From Thermaerobacter sp. FW80 (lineage in GTDB: Bacteria; Bacillota; Sulfobacillia; Thermaerobacterales; Thermaerobacteraceae): a stretch of 64,000 nt of DNA. Of the stretch, positions 1 through 11,580 are shown piece by piece. How positions within the stretch are numbered: the stretch's first letter is position 1; each line of letters opens with the position of its first letter. The notes under the pieces were generated by a model that saw nothing but the letters and a program-made list of their open reading frames with translations, did no database searches and was not told the DNA's origin. The stretch is from NCBI RefSeq assembly GCF_004634385.1, contig NZ_CP037895.1:2889027-2953026 (forward strand), in the 5' to 3' direction. The translations under genes were made by a program, and so were the position numbers.

Positions 1-780
1 CAGCCGGCCTGGTGGGCGATGGCGGTGGCCGTCGGCCTGGGCGTGGCCCTGGCCCGGTGGGAGGGCCGGGTCCGCGCCGCCGGCCGGGAGCCGTTCCTGG
101 ATCTGGGGCTGCTACGGCGGGACCGCGCCCGCACCGCCGTCTACGGCGCCTGGATCCTCTCGAACCTGGCCTTCTACACGGTGTTCTTCGGGATGCCGGC
201 CTACTTTGAAGAGGTGCGCCACCTGGATCCCCGCACCAGCGGGCTCATGATGCTCTCGGTCGCCGGCTTCAGCAGCGTGGCGTCGCCGCTGGTGGGGCGG
301 TGGGTCGACCGGGTGGGACACCGGCCGGCCCTCTGGGCTGCCGGGCTCTCGTTGTCGACCGGCGCCTTGGCCCTGCTGGCCGTCGGTCCCCAGGCGCCCC
401 TCGCCCTGCTCTTCGTCGTGCTGGCGTTCCTCGGCGCCAGCAACGGGGTGAACAATCTGGCGCTGCAGACCGCGCTGTACCGGTTCGTCCCGCGGGAGGA
501 GACGGGGGCCGCCTCCGGCCTGTACATGACCTGTCGGTACATCGGCAGCATCCTCTCCAGCAGCCTGCTGGGGCTCATCCTGGCGGGGCCCCTGGACGGC
601 CGCATGTTGCGCGAGCTGGCGCTCGGGCTACTGGTTCCGGCGGTGGGCCTGCTGGCGCTCATCCGGTGGATCCCGGCCTCCGGGGCCGGTCGCATAACTG
701 GATCGCCGATCCCCGGTCCATCGGCATCCAGCGGGGTCCCGGCCTCCCGGGCCGGTCGCATACCCGCTCGCCGCCGGTGA
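1..780 (+). CDS. MFS drug-exporter-like protein, C-terminal part (cut by window edge)
   Basis: The frame is open from base 1, so this is the 3' part of a longer gene. The visible 259 residues hold several hydrophobic helices and a typical MFS loop (residues near GRWVDRVGHRP) followed by the small-residue-rich helices of the C-terminal half. The layout, with a long linker before the first visible helix pair, fits the DHA2/EmrB type of 12-14 TM proton-driven exporters in the cytoplasmic membrane; the substrate cannot be read from sequence. The tail after the last helix is a low-complexity extension containing a duplicated 26-bp segment. Family call is firm, subfamily is inference. Confidence 0.8.
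   Translation, partial: QPAWWAMAVAVGLGVALARWEGRVRAAGREPFLDLGLLRRDRARTAVYGAWILSNLAFYTVFFGMPAYFEEVRHLDPRTSGLMMLSVAGFSSVASPLVGRWVDRVGHRPALWAAGLSLSTGALALLAVGPQAPLALLFVVLAFLGASNGVNNLALQTALYRFVPREETGAASGLYMTCRYIGSILSSSLLGLILAGPLDGRMLRELALGLLVPAVGLLALIRWIPASGAGRITGSPIPGPSASSGVPASRAGRIPARRR
671..762 (+). repeat. 26-bp direct repeat in the MFS 3' end
   Basis: Two nearly identical 26-bp segments at 671-696 and 737-762 encode repeated residues (IPASGAGRI and VPASRAGRI) in the cytoplasmic tail of the MFS protein. They lengthen the C-terminus beyond the usual end after the last TM helix. Confidence 0.75.
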
Positions 781-813
781 CACCTTAGACACCGGTGAAG
801 GGAGGAATCGCCG

Positions 814-1086
814 GTGCCGGAATTCAGCGAGGTCTTCCGCCAGCAACTGACCGTGTTGGCCGACAAGGTCCGGACCATGGAGAACCTGGGCATGTCCAAC
901 GAGGGCATCACGGGCGTGGTCACCGAGGTCGGCGACTGGCTGGCGAAGGAGGCCGAGCCGCGCAGCGCCGAGCAGCGGCTGCTCAAGGAGATGTGGAAGC
1001 ACGCCTCCAACCAGGAGCAGGCGCAGATCGCCTCGGCCCTGATCAAGCTGGCCGACCGCACCGTGGGACGCGGCGTGGTCAAGTGA
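814..1086 (+). CDS. DUF3243 family small protein
   Basis: GTG start with GGAGG about 10 bases upstream. The 90-residue product is all-helical in appearance (residues VLADKVRTMENLGMS, GITGVVTEVGDWLA, RLLKEMWKHA) and matches in length and pattern the DUF3243 family (YmfJ-like) of Bacillota. No catalytic motif or membrane segment is visible; the molecular role of the family is unknown. It lies 33 bases after the MFS gene, so co-transcription is possible. Confidence 0.75.
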   Translation: MPEFSEVFRQQLTVLADKVRTMENLGMSNEGITGVVTEVGDWLAKEAEPRSAEQRLLKEMWKHASNQEQAQIASALIKLADRTVGRGVVK

Positions 1087-1447
1087 TCCGAGGCGGGGAG
1101 CCGCTTCGCGCCGGGCCGGCGGTCGGAGCGATCGCCGGCCCGGCGCTCGTTCGGCCCGAGCGACCGGCCGCTGGCAGATCCCGACCGGCGGGCGCCCCCG
1201 TCGCCCGGGGGCCCCGTCGCGCCTTCCGCCCGGCGGTGCCGTGGCCGGCGCCACCCCACCGGCGCGAAACCGGCCCGACGCCCGTGTCCCCGACCGCCCG
1301 CCGACCGCCGGCCGCGGGCCTGTGGACAGGACCGGCACCCGCAGGTCCGCACCGGTCTTGCGCCCGTTCCTCCCGAAAGTTGACGCCGCTGGCAAGCGCA
1401 GTGCTATACTCGCGTCGAGGGGCGCGCGAGCCCCTGGGGAGGAAGAT
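1087..1447. other. Non-coding gap before icd
   Basis: About 360 bases of GC-rich DNA without a convincing gene. Only the promoter-like elements at 1380-1410 and the icd Shine-Dalgarno at about 1436-1443 stand out. Confidence 0.6.
1380..1410 (+). promoter_or_regulatory. Putative sigma-A promoter of icd
   Basis: TTGACG at 1380-1385 and TATACT at 1405-1410 with a 19-base spacer, longer than ideal. The local drop in GC just 38 bases ahead of the icd start supports the call. Confidence 0.55.
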
Positions 1448-2938
1448 ATGCCACTCGTAACCACCGAGAGCGGGAAGAAGCTCTTCGTCACGGAAGACGG
1501 CCGCAAGCTCGTCACCGTCATTCCCGGCGACGGCATCGGCCCGGAGTGTATCGACGCGACATTAAAGATTCTGGAGGCAGCCAAGGCCCCCCTGGTCTTC
1601 GAGATCCGTGAAGCGGGGGCCAGTGTATTTAAGAAGGGCCTCGCCTCCGGCGTGCCGCCGGAGACCATCGAGTCCATCCGCAAGTCGCGGATCGTCCTCA
1701 AGGGGCCGCTGGAGACGCCTGTCGGCTACGGTGAGAAGAGCGCCAACGTCACCCTGCGCAAGCTCTTCGAGACGTACGCCAACGTGCGGCCGGTGCGGGA
1801 GCTGCCCAACGTGCCCACCCCCTATTCGGGCCGGGGCATCGACCTGGTGGTCGTCCGCGAGAACGTGGAGGACCTCTACGCCGGCATCGAGCACCAGCAG
1901 ACGCCGGGCGTCGCCCAGACCCTGAAGCTGATCTCCGACAAGGGATCGGAGAAGATCGTCCGCTTCGCCTTCGAGCTGGCCCGGGCCGAGGGGCGCAAGC
2001 GGGTCCACTGCGCCACCAAGTCCAACATCATGAAGCTCAGCGAGGGGACCCTGAAGCGGGTCTTCGAGCGTGTGGCGCAGGAGTACCCCGACATCGAGGC
2101 CCAGCACATCATCGTCGACAACGCCGCCCACCAGCTGGTGAAGCGCCCCGAGCAGTTCGACGTCCTCGTCACCACGAACATGAACGGGGACATCCTCTCC
2201 GACCTCGCCTCGGGCCTGGTCGGCGGCCTCGGCTTCGCCCCGTCCGCCAACATCGGCAACGAGGTGGCCATCTTCGAGGCGGTCCACGGCTCCGCCCCCA
2301 AGTACGCGGGCAAGAACGTGATCAACCCCACCGCGGTGCTGCTGTCCGCGGTGATGATGCTGCGCTACATCGAGGAGTTCGCCGTGGCCGAGCTCATCGA
2401 GAACGCCATCCTCTACACGCTGGAGGAGGGCAAGGTCCTGACGGGCGACGTCGTGGGCTACGACCGCGGCGCGAAGACCACCGAGTACACCCAGGCCATC
2501 ATCGCGAACCTGGGCCAGAAGCCGCGGACCACGCAGGTGCGCGCCCACCGCGCCGTGCGCCTGCCCCAGATCAGCCCCGACCCGGCCTACGTGAAGGCCA
2601 AGAGCCGCCGCATCGTGGGCGCGGACGTGTTCGTCGAGAGCGACCTCCGTCCGGAGCAGCTGGGTCCCGCCCTGGAGGAACTGGCCGAGGGCAGCGCCTT
2701 CCGCCTGAAGATGATCTCCAACCGCGGGACCCAGGTGTACCCGCCCACGGGCGGGCTGATCGACCTGGTGGACCACTACCGCTGCCGCTTCCTCTACAAG
2801 GGCGACGGCGAGGCGCGCCAGGAGGACGTCGTCGACCTGGTCCAGCGCGTGGGCAGCCGCTTCCGCTGGATGCAGATCGAGGTGCTGCAGGAGTTCGACG
2901 GCGAGCCGGGGTTCACCAAGGCGCAGGGCGAGGACTGA
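1448..2938 (+). CDS. icd: NADP-type isocitrate dehydrogenase, Thermus-like
   Basis: ATG start behind GGGGAGGAAG. The 496-residue product begins MPLVTTESGKK and ends EPGFTKAQGED, and has the isocitrate/isopropylmalate dehydrogenase landmarks: IPGDGIGPE near residue 25, the substrate loop GYGEKSANVTLRKLF, RENVEDLYAGIE, the metal-binding aspartates in NMNGDILSDLASGL, and GSAPKYAGKNVINPTA. Length and the extra C-terminal domain of about 150 residues are those of the Thermus thermophilus enzyme (recalled, 496 residues), and long runs look identical. It converts isocitrate to 2-oxoglutarate and CO2 in the cytoplasmic TCA cycle. It is followed by a strong terminator and then by aconitase, the preceding enzyme of the cycle. 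Substrate assignment is firm; coenzyme specificity is inferred from the Thermus match. Confidence 0.95.
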   Translation: MPLVTTESGKKLFVTEDGRKLVTVIPGDGIGPECIDATLKILEAAKAPLVFEIREAGASVFKKGLASGVPPETIESIRKSRIVLKGPLETPVGYGEKSANVTLRKLFETYANVRPVRELPNVPTPYSGRGIDLVVVRENVEDLYAGIEHQQTPGVAQTLKLISDKGSEKIVRFAFELARAEGRKRVHCATKSNIMKLSEGTLKRVFERVAQEYPDIEAQHIIVDNAAHQLVKRPEQFDVLVTTNMNGDILSDLASGLVGGLGFAPSANIGNEVAIFEAVHGSAPKYAGKNVINPTAVLLSAVMMLRYIEEFAVAELIENAILYTLEEGKVLTGDVVGYDRGAKTTEYTQAIIANLGQKPRTTQVRAHRAVRLPQISPDPAYVKAKSRRIVGADVFVESDLRPEQLGPALEELAEGSAFRLKMISNRGTQVYPPTGGLIDLVDHYRCRFLYKGDGEARQEDVVDLVQRVGSRFRWMQIEVLQEFDGEPGFTKAQGED

Positions 2939-3009
2939 GAGCGGCCCGGCAGCCCGCGCACGAGCGACCGCGAGGCACGAGCGACCGCGAGGACCGCATC
3001 GTCGCAAAC

Positions 3010-3046
3010 GGGGTGCCCGGCGGATGCCGCCGGGCACCCCGCCTTT
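3010..3046 (+). terminator. Hairpin terminator after icd
   Basis: Perfect 14-bp inverted repeat (3010-3023 with 3027-3040) around an ATG loop, followed by GCCTTTCT. It separates icd from the acnA transcription unit. Confidence 0.85.
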
Positions 3047-3087
3047 CTGGCATCGTCCCGGTACCGCCGCCGGCCGGTTCGTCCTGG

Positions 3088-3116
3088 CGGAAATGGCGAT
3101 CGAAAAGCGCTACAAT
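3088..3116 (+). promoter_or_regulatory. Putative acnA promoter
   Basis: TACAAT at 3111-3116 is a good -10 element 24 bases ahead of the acnA start. The matching -35 is weak. The region between the icd terminator and this site also carries one copy of the GGTTCGTCC word (3076-3084). Confidence 0.45.
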
Positions 3117-3139
3117 GGCCCCAGAGAGGGGGACGACCG

Positions 3140-5952
<2,813 letters not shown>

Positions 5953-5953
<1 letters not shown>

Positions 5954-6336
5954 TGCCGCCTGGGCAAGGCAACGTGGGATGCACGGTGACCGGTGACCGG
6001 CGGGGCGGCTCCGAGGAGGGCCGCCCCGCCGCCCATGCAGCTGGGAAAGGAGAGCGACTGCATCGGGTCATCCTCGATGCCGTGCCCGAACTCACCCCGC
6101 GGCTCTGGTACGGCATGCCCGGATACGCCAGGGGCAGCGGTCCTGTCCTCTGCTTCTTCCGAGCCGACGAGCGCTTCATGACCTTGGGCCTGACGGACAA
6201 AGCCCACTTCGAGCGGGAGCCGAACCAGGCTGACCAGCTCATGCCCAGTGCCTGGTTTTTCAGCCATCTGGACGAACCAACGGAGAGGCGCGTCGCGGCC
6301 ATCGTGCGGCACGCCACGGCGGCCCACAGGCGCTGA
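5953..6336 (+). CDS. DUF1801-like protein
   Basis: Reading frame overlapping the acnA TGA by one base (ATG at 5953). The recognisable part starts near residue 33 and shows the DUF1801/YdhG pattern: ILDAVPELTPRLWYGMPGY followed by a beta-rich stretch (VLCFFRADERFMTLGL) and a C-terminal helix. The usual first helix of the family is short or replaced here by a Gly-rich leader, so the true start could lie later (GTG 5986). The biochemical role of the family is not established. Overlap suggests co-transcription with acnA. Confidence 0.6.
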
Positions 6337-6495
6337 GGCAAAGGCCGGCCTCGAGCTCCGGGGAGCCGGCCGTCCGGCGGTCGGAGCCGTGTTCCCCCGC
6401 GCGGGGTGCGGTCCAAATACGATACGCGCCCCGGAGTCGGCTCCGGGGCGCTCCTGGATGGCACGATCGGCGATGGGAGCAGGGGCGGCCGAGGA

Positions 6496-6744
6496 TCAGA
6501 GCTGGCCGCGTTCCTCGAAGAACTTGCGGGCCTTCTCCTTGTAGTGCTGCCACTGCTCGGGGACCTCGTCCTCGTCGTAGATCGCCTCGACGGGGCACAC
6601 GGCCGCGCACGCGCTGCAGCCGATGCACTCCTCGGGGTGGATGAAGAACTGGTCTTCGCCCTCGTAGATGCAGTCCACCGGGCAGACCTCGACGCAGGAC
6701 TGGTCCTTGGTGCCGATGCACGGCTCGCAGATGACGTAGATCAT
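6496..6744 (-). CDS. Dicluster (7Fe or 8Fe) ferredoxin
   Basis: 82 residues starting [11 protein letters not shown] behind AAAGGAG. The first Cys set (C-x2-C-x6-C-x3-CP, residues in [20 protein letters not shown]) has the spacing of bacterial 7Fe ferredoxins, the second ([16 protein letters not shown]) is a standard 4Fe-4S set. A low-potential cytoplasmic electron carrier; the partner is not shown by context. It lies downstream of the M42 operon on the same strand with about 270 bases between, probably with its own promoter. Confidence 0.93.
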   Translation of the reverse strand: MIYVICEPCIGTKDQSCVEVCPVDCIYEGEDQFFIHPEECIGCSACAAVCPVEAIYDEDEVPEQWQHYKEKARKFFEERGQL

Positions 6745-7016
6745 CGGCCGGTGCTCCTTTCCTCGCCGGATTACCCCTCTCAGTCTATGGCAACCCCGTC
6801 CACCGTGGCAAGCGCGCTGGCAGCGGCGGTTGCCCCCTGGCGGCCGCCCCCGTGGCGGGAGACCTCGCATCCCCCGTGGGGAGGATGCACGTCGACCCCC
6901 TCTTACTGTACCGCACGTCCGGCGGAGAATCCTGCCGGGAATTCGCAAAATCCCGCGTTTTCGGCAGATAAGAAGTGACATTCATTTTCATGAATGGTCG
7001 GGCGGCTGCCACCGCC

Positions 7017-8342
7017 CTACGCCGCCGGCAGGGGCCGTTGGAGCATGGCGACCAGAAGCCGGACGGCATGCTCCAGGTCGTCGGCGTCCACCATCTCCCC
7101 CGGGGTGTGGACATGGCGGATCGGGATGGACAGGGTGCCCGCCGGCACCCCCGCGCGCACCAGCTGCATGGCCCCCGCGTCGGTACCGCCGAAGGGCCGG
7201 ACCTCCAGTTGGTACGGGATGCCCTCCGCCTGGGCGGTCGTCTCCATCCAGCGCCGGACCAGCGGGTGGACGATCTGGCTGTTGTCCTTCACCGTGATGG
7301 CCGGCCCCTTGCCGAGTTCGACCGCCAGCCGGTGCTCGGGTTCCGGCGTGTCACCCGCCACGGTGACGTCGACGGCCACCGCCACGTCGGGCTCCACCGC
7401 GAAGGCGGCCGTGCGCGCCCCGCGCAGTCCGACCTCCTCCTGTACGGTGAAGACGAAGAACACCTCGTGAGGCACCTCGTGGGGCGACTCCTTGAGCCGC
7501 GCCATGGCCTCCATCAGCACGGCGCAGCCCGAGCGGTCGTCCAGGGCCTTGGCCACCAGGCGGCTGCCGGCGCGCTCCAGCGGCCGGTGGAAGACGGCCA
7601 TGTCGCCGACGCGCACGCGCTGGCGCGCCGCATCGCCCGACGGGGCGCCGATGTCCACGTACAGCTTGCCCATCTTGAGATCCCGCGGGCTGTCCAGCCG
7701 CTCGCAGGCCACCACGCCCACGACGCCGCCGGCGAACGCCACCCGCTGGCCCACCAGCACCAGGGGATCCTGGCCGCCCACCGGCTCGACGCGGATGAAG
7801 CCCCTGTCGTCGATGTGGGTGGCGATGAGGGCGATCTCGTCCATGTGGGCGGCCACCATGACGCGGTGGCCGCTTCGACCCGCACCGCCCCCGCCGCCGG
7901 CGCCGCCCGTCCTCGCACCGGCTCCGGCGCCGCCCCGCGGCGACCGCCGGGCGATGAGATTGCCCAGGGCGTCGACGCGCACCTCGTCCGCCCAGGCCTC
8001 CACCCGTGCGCGGATGGCCTCGCGCACGGCGTCTTCCCGGCCCGGCGGGCCGTAGGTCTCGGTCAGCTCGCGCAGGAAGCCGATCAGCCGGGACTCGCCT
8101 GCGGGCGCGCGGGACTCCCGGCCGGCCGAGGTCGGAGCCGGGGTGGAAGAGGCCGAGGGCGGGGTCGCATCCGCGGCGCCCGCGCCCGGGGCCGCGCCGA
8201 GGCCTCGCGGGTCCGAACCGCCGAGTCGCGGGTCCGGGGCATCCGTGGGCCCAGGGCCCAGGGCCGCGCCGGCACCGGCGTCAGCGCCGGCGCCCGCGGA
8301 CCCTCGGGTCGGGCGGTCGGGCTGTTCACTGGGGGTCGCCAT
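7017..8342 (-). CDS. M42 family metallo-aminopeptidase (third of tandem)
   Basis: 441 residues. After an unusual Ala/Gly/Pro-rich leader of about 85 residues, the M42 (FrvX/CelM/PepA-like glutamyl aminopeptidase) core follows: VAAHMDEIAL (metal His and the following Asp), DDRSGCAVL (bridging Asp), TVQEEVGLRGA (catalytic Glu pair), AVDVTVAGD and a C-terminal HVHTPGE metal His. A second Gly-rich insertion sits just before the first metal His. Cytoplasmic oligopeptide trimming as dodecamers is typical of the family. Its ATG overlaps the stop of the upstream paralogue (8326), so translation is probably coupled. Confidence 0.9.
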   Translation of the reverse strand: MATPSEQPDRPTRGSAGAGADAGAGAALGPGPTDAPDPRLGGSDPRGLGAAPGAGAADATPPSASSTPAPTSAGRESRAPAGESRLIGFLRELTETYGPPGREDAVREAIRARVEAWADEVRVDALGNLIARRSPRGGAGAGARTGGAGGGGGAGRSGHRVMVAAHMDEIALIATHIDDRGFIRVEPVGGQDPLVLVGQRVAFAGGVVGVVACERLDSPRDLKMGKLYVDIGAPSGDAARQRVRVGDMAVFHRPLERAGSRLVAKALDDRSGCAVLMEAMARLKESPHEVPHEVFFVFTVQEEVGLRGARTAAFAVEPDVAVAVDVTVAGDTPEPEHRLAVELGKGPAITVKDNSQIVHPLVRRWMETTAQAEGIPYQLEVRPFGGTDAGAMQLVRAGVPAGTLSIPIRHVHTPGEMVDADDLEHAVRLLVAMLQRPLPAA

Positions 8343-9360
8343 GGCGGGGCACGCCTCCTTCGCTCAGATCCTCGAGAAAGCCGCGCACCAACTCCAGCGC
8401 GTGCTCGAAGTCCTGCCGGCTCATCACCGCGCACGGCGAGTGGATGTAGCGGCAGGGCACCGAGACCACCGCCGACGGGACGCCGGCCCGCGCCTGGTGG
8501 ATGCGCCCGGCGTCGGTGCCGCCCATGGTGGTGCGCTTCCACTGGTACGGGATGCCGCGGCGCTCCGCCGCCGCCACCAGCCGGTCCGTCAGCCAGCGCG
8601 GCGGGATCACCGTGCGGTCCATGGCCGTGATGGCGGGGCCGCAGCCGAGCCGCGTGGACTGGCCGTGTTCGTCCGCATCGGGGATGTCGGCGCAGGTGGT
8701 GCCCTCCAGCACCAGGGCCACGTCGGGGTCGAGGGCGTGGGCCGCCGTCGCCGCGCCGCGCAGGCCCACCTCCTCCTGCACGGTGAAGGCGCCGTAGAGG
8801 GGGAAGCCGTACTCGCCCCGCAGCAGCTCGACCAGCAGCGCGCATCCCGCCCGGTCGTCGAAGGCCTTGCCCTTCCAGAGGCCCTGGCCGAACTCGCCGA
8901 AGGCCGTGTCGAAGGTGGCGTAGTGCCCGGGACGAACCAGCCGCTCCGCCTCCTCGCGGGAGGTGGCGCCGATGTCGATGTAGAGCTCGTCCGCCGGGGT
9001 GACGCTGCTCGCCTTGCGGTCCAGGTGGATGGGCTTGCTGCCGATGACCCCGGGGACGCCGTCGGGGCCGACCCGCACCCGCTTGCCGGGCAGCAGGCGG
9101 TCGTCCAGACCGCCCACCTTGGCGAAGCGCAGCAGCCCGCTCTTCTCGACCCGGGTGATCATCAGGCCGACCTCGTCCATGTGGGCGGCCACCATGACCC
9201 GCGGACCGGGCTTGTCCCTTCCCTTGACGACCAGCAGGTTGCCCATGGCGTCGACGCGATAGGCGTCGACGAAGGGGCGGACGGCTTCCAGGATGATGTC
9301 ACGGACCGCGGCCTCGTCGCCGGCGACGCCCCGGGCCTCACTGAGCCGTGCCAGCAGCAC
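8326..9360 (-). CDS. M42 family metallo-aminopeptidase (second of tandem)
   Basis: 344 residues, GTG start behind GGAGGTGAGG, compact and without the long leader of the downstream paralogue. M42 motifs: VAAHMDEVGLM, FDDRAGCALL, TVQEEVGLRGA, LEGTTCADIPDAD, GGTDAGRIHQ and YIHSPCAVM. Overlaps both neighbours by about 20 bases, giving a three-gene coupled set. The paralogues differ in the residues around the active site, so distinct peptide preferences are plausible (inference). Confidence 0.92.
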   Translation of the reverse strand: MLLARLSEARGVAGDEAAVRDIILEAVRPFVDAYRVDAMGNLLVVKGRDKPGPRVMVAAHMDEVGLMITRVEKSGLLRFAKVGGLDDRLLPGKRVRVGPDGVPGVIGSKPIHLDRKASSVTPADELYIDIGATSREEAERLVRPGHYATFDTAFGEFGQGLWKGKAFDDRAGCALLVELLRGEYGFPLYGAFTVQEEVGLRGAATAAHALDPDVALVLEGTTCADIPDADEHGQSTRLGCGPAITAMDRTVIPPRWLTDRLVAAAERRGIPYQWKRTTMGGTDAGRIHQARAGVPSAVVSVPCRYIHSPCAVMSRQDFEHALELVRGFLEDLSEGGVPRHGDPQ

Positions 9361-10450
9361 CGGCCCTCACCTCCTGCCAGCCCGGCCCCACCAGGCGGCC
9401 CACCGCCTCGGCGTCGAGGCGCGCCGCCATGGCCGCCAGCAGGCGGGCCGCCTCGCGGACGTCGCCTAGGTCGACCACCTCCGCGGGGCTGTGCATGTGG
9501 CGCAGGGGCACGGAGACCAGGGCGGTGGGGATGCCCTCCCGGGCGATCTGGATGGCCCAGGCGTCGGTGCCCGACGAGCCGGGGATGGGCTCGGGCTGGG
9601 TGGCGATCCCCTCGGCCGTGGCCGCCTCCCGCAGGGCGGCCAGCACCCGCGGGTGCACGTTGGCGCCCTGGGCGATGGCCGCCCCCTGGCCGAGCGCCAC
9701 GGTCTTGCCGTCGGGGATGCCGGGCTGGTCGCCGAAGGTGACGTCCACCGCCACGGCCAGGGTGGGCTCGAGGCCGTAGGCGCTGGTGGCGGCCCCCCGC
9801 AGCCCCACCTCCTCCTGGACGGTGGCGACGGCGTAGACGTCTACGGCGTGCCGGCGCCGGGCCAGTTCCTCCAGCGCCAGGGTGAGCACGGTGACCCCCA
9901 CCCGGTTGTCCAGGCTCTTGCCCGTCATCCGTTGGCCCTGGAGGCGAGCCGGCGACTGGCGGATGGTGATGGGGTCGCCCACCCGCACCCGCCGGCGCAC
10001 CTCCTCGGCCGGCAGCCCCACGTCGACGAACAGGTCCCGCAGGCGGGGGACCTTGCGGGCCTCGTCGGCGCTGGTCAGGTGGGGCGGCTTGGTGCCCACC
10101 ACCCCGGCCAGGGGGCCGGCGGCGGTGTGGACCGTCACCTCCTGCCCCAGCAGGTTGCGGGGGTCGGCGCCGCCGGCGGCGTCGACCCGCAGGAACCCTC
10201 CCTCTTCGATGGACGACACCAGCAGGGCGATCTCGTCCATGTGGGCGGCCCACATCACGCTGGCCCGCCGGCCGTCGGGCAGCGCCAGTCCCTCGCCGGG
10301 AACGACGGCGATCACGTTCCCCAGCGCGTCCCGGCGCACCTCGGCAGCCAGTGGGCGCCACAGCGCCTCCACCGCGGCCGCCACCTGGACCTCGTGGCCC
10401 GGGGGGCCGGGGATGCCGGCCAGCCGGGCCAGAACCTCCGCTGCATCCAA
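9338..10450 (-). CDS. M42 family metallo-aminopeptidase (first of tandem)
   Basis: Start chosen at TTG 10450 (LDAAEVLARLAGIPGPPG) because GGGGAGGG precedes it by 7 bases and homologous M42 proteins begin with this helix; the open frame extends upstream to 10651 in low-complexity sequence. Core motifs: WAAHMDEIAL, LDNRVGVTVL, TVQEEVGLRGA, AVDVTFGDQ, GSSGTDAWAI and HMHSPAEVV. 370 residues. First gene of the operon; a perfect 16-bp stem-loop lies about 140 bases upstream. Confidence 0.9.
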   Translation of the reverse strand: MDAAEVLARLAGIPGPPGHEVQVAAAVEALWRPLAAEVRRDALGNVIAVVPGEGLALPDGRRASVMWAAHMDEIALLVSSIEEGGFLRVDAAGGADPRNLLGQEVTVHTAAGPLAGVVGTKPPHLTSADEARKVPRLRDLFVDVGLPAEEVRRRVRVGDPITIRQSPARLQGQRMTGKSLDNRVGVTVLTLALEELARRRHAVDVYAVATVQEEVGLRGAATSAYGLEPTLAVAVDVTFGDQPGIPDGKTVALGQGAAIAQGANVHPRVLAALREAATAEGIATQPEPIPGSSGTDAWAIQIAREGIPTALVSVPLRHMHSPAEVVDLGDVREAARLLAAMAARLDAEAVGRLVGPGWQEVRAGAAGTAQ

Positions 10451-10860
10451 TGGGCGACCCTCCCCACCCGCCGGGGGCCCGCCGCGTCGAGGGCCACGGG
10501 ATGGTCGCGGCCTGGGGTCCGGCCGTCGCCGCCCCGCGGCGTGCGGTCGGTTCTCCCGCGAACCGCCTCCCGGTCGGCGGTCCCCCTGAACGGTCCGCCG
10601 GTGCGGCTTGCACCGCACCGGCGGACCGTCGACCTCCCAACCGTCGATCATACCATGTTTGCCAGGGGATTTTCGGCATTGCCGGAGGATTTTCGCCCGG
10701 TTTCGCCGGCAGGATCATCGCCGGAACCCACCCGCGGGAAGGTCCTCCGGGACGCCGATCTGCGGGCCCAGCGCCCCGTGGCGACGGCGATCCACCCGGC
10801 GGCGCACGAGGCCACCGGCCCGGGCGCCCGGCGGGGCCCAGGGACCGGTCGGGGGTGGGC
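10451..10860. other. Intergenic region upstream of M42 operon
   Basis: Holds the operon leader with the 10591-10628 stem-loop and a locally AT-richer patch (about 10645-10700) that may contain the promoter for the minus-strand M42 genes. No gene seen. Confidence 0.5.
10591..10628. other. Perfect 16-bp inverted repeat, 6-base loop
   Basis: Arms 10591-10606 and 10613-10628 around CTTGCA. No T-tract on either side, so it is not a canonical terminator; it could be a leader structure of the M42 mRNA or an end structure for the downstream minus-strand DUF2512 gene. Confidence 0.7.
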
Positions 10861-11223
10861 TCAGGTCGTGTCGAACCGGACGAGACCCCGCGCCTGGAGG
10901 TAACGGTGAAAGAAGAACTCGGCGACCCCCAGGGCAACGGCCGCCAGGCCGATCGCCCCCGGCCGCAGCGCCAGGGTGGGCCAGAGATAGGCCGCCATCG
11001 CCAGGATCGCCGCCGCCAGCAGCACGTCGACCACCACGGCCACCGCCTGTCCCCCGACGGGCAGCACCAGCCGATCCCCGGCCGCGTACCCCAGCAGGAT
11101 GATCCCCGCCGCCAGGCCGAGCAGGGCCGCCGGCCCGGCCATGCTGCCGCCGGCGGGGAGGACCCACAGCAGCACCGCGGCGGTCGCCACGAACTTCACG
11201 ACCAAGGCGCCCAGGTGCGCCAT
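10861..11223 (-). CDS. DUF2512 (YndM-like) membrane protein
   Basis: Start ATG at 11223 behind GAGGGGGTGG. 120 residues with four hydrophobic helices and the family-typical features: KFVATAAVLLW at the N-terminus, a GD-[RL]-LP turn (AGDRLVLP) after helix 2, and a C-terminal EFFFHRYL. DUF2512 proteins are small integral membrane proteins of Bacillota with no assigned function. Apparently monocistronic. Confidence 0.8.
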   Translation of the reverse strand: MAHLGALVVKFVATAAVLLWVLPAGGSMAGPAALLGLAAGIILLGYAAGDRLVLPVGGQAVAVVVDVLLAAAILAMAAYLWPTLALRPGAIGLAAVALGVAEFFFHRYLQARGLVRFDTT

Positions 11224-11580
11224 CTCGGCCACCCCCTCGAGGCGCCATCTCCTCCTCTGTCGTGCGCCCTCTGTCGTGCGCCATCGCCCCCCTCCGGGCC
11301 GGTGCTTCGCCGGCCGCCCGGTGCGCCACGCCCCGGCTCCCCGGCGGATCCCGGTACCGGAGCGGGTGGGAGGCCACGGGCGCCCCCCGTGACGGCCGAC
11401 CGGCGTGGCCGCCCCGCTGGACGGCCGACCGGCGTGGCCCCGCTGGCAGGGCGGACGTCCTGCGGTCGTGCACGTGCGCCGAGGCCGGCGTCCGCGGATC
11501 CTGCGCCCCCCAAGGTCGGGCATCAGGCCGGGCATCCAGGGGCGAGGCACCCGCCCGACCGCCGGCCGTCGGGCGCCCCG
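11224..11580. repeat. Intergenic region with short tandem repeats
   Basis: No gene seen. It contains a doubled 13-mer CTCTGTCGTGCGC near 11255-11282 and a tandem pair of about 28 bp (11391-11419 and 11420-11446, sharing GACGGCCGACCGGCGTGGCC). Confidence 0.65.
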
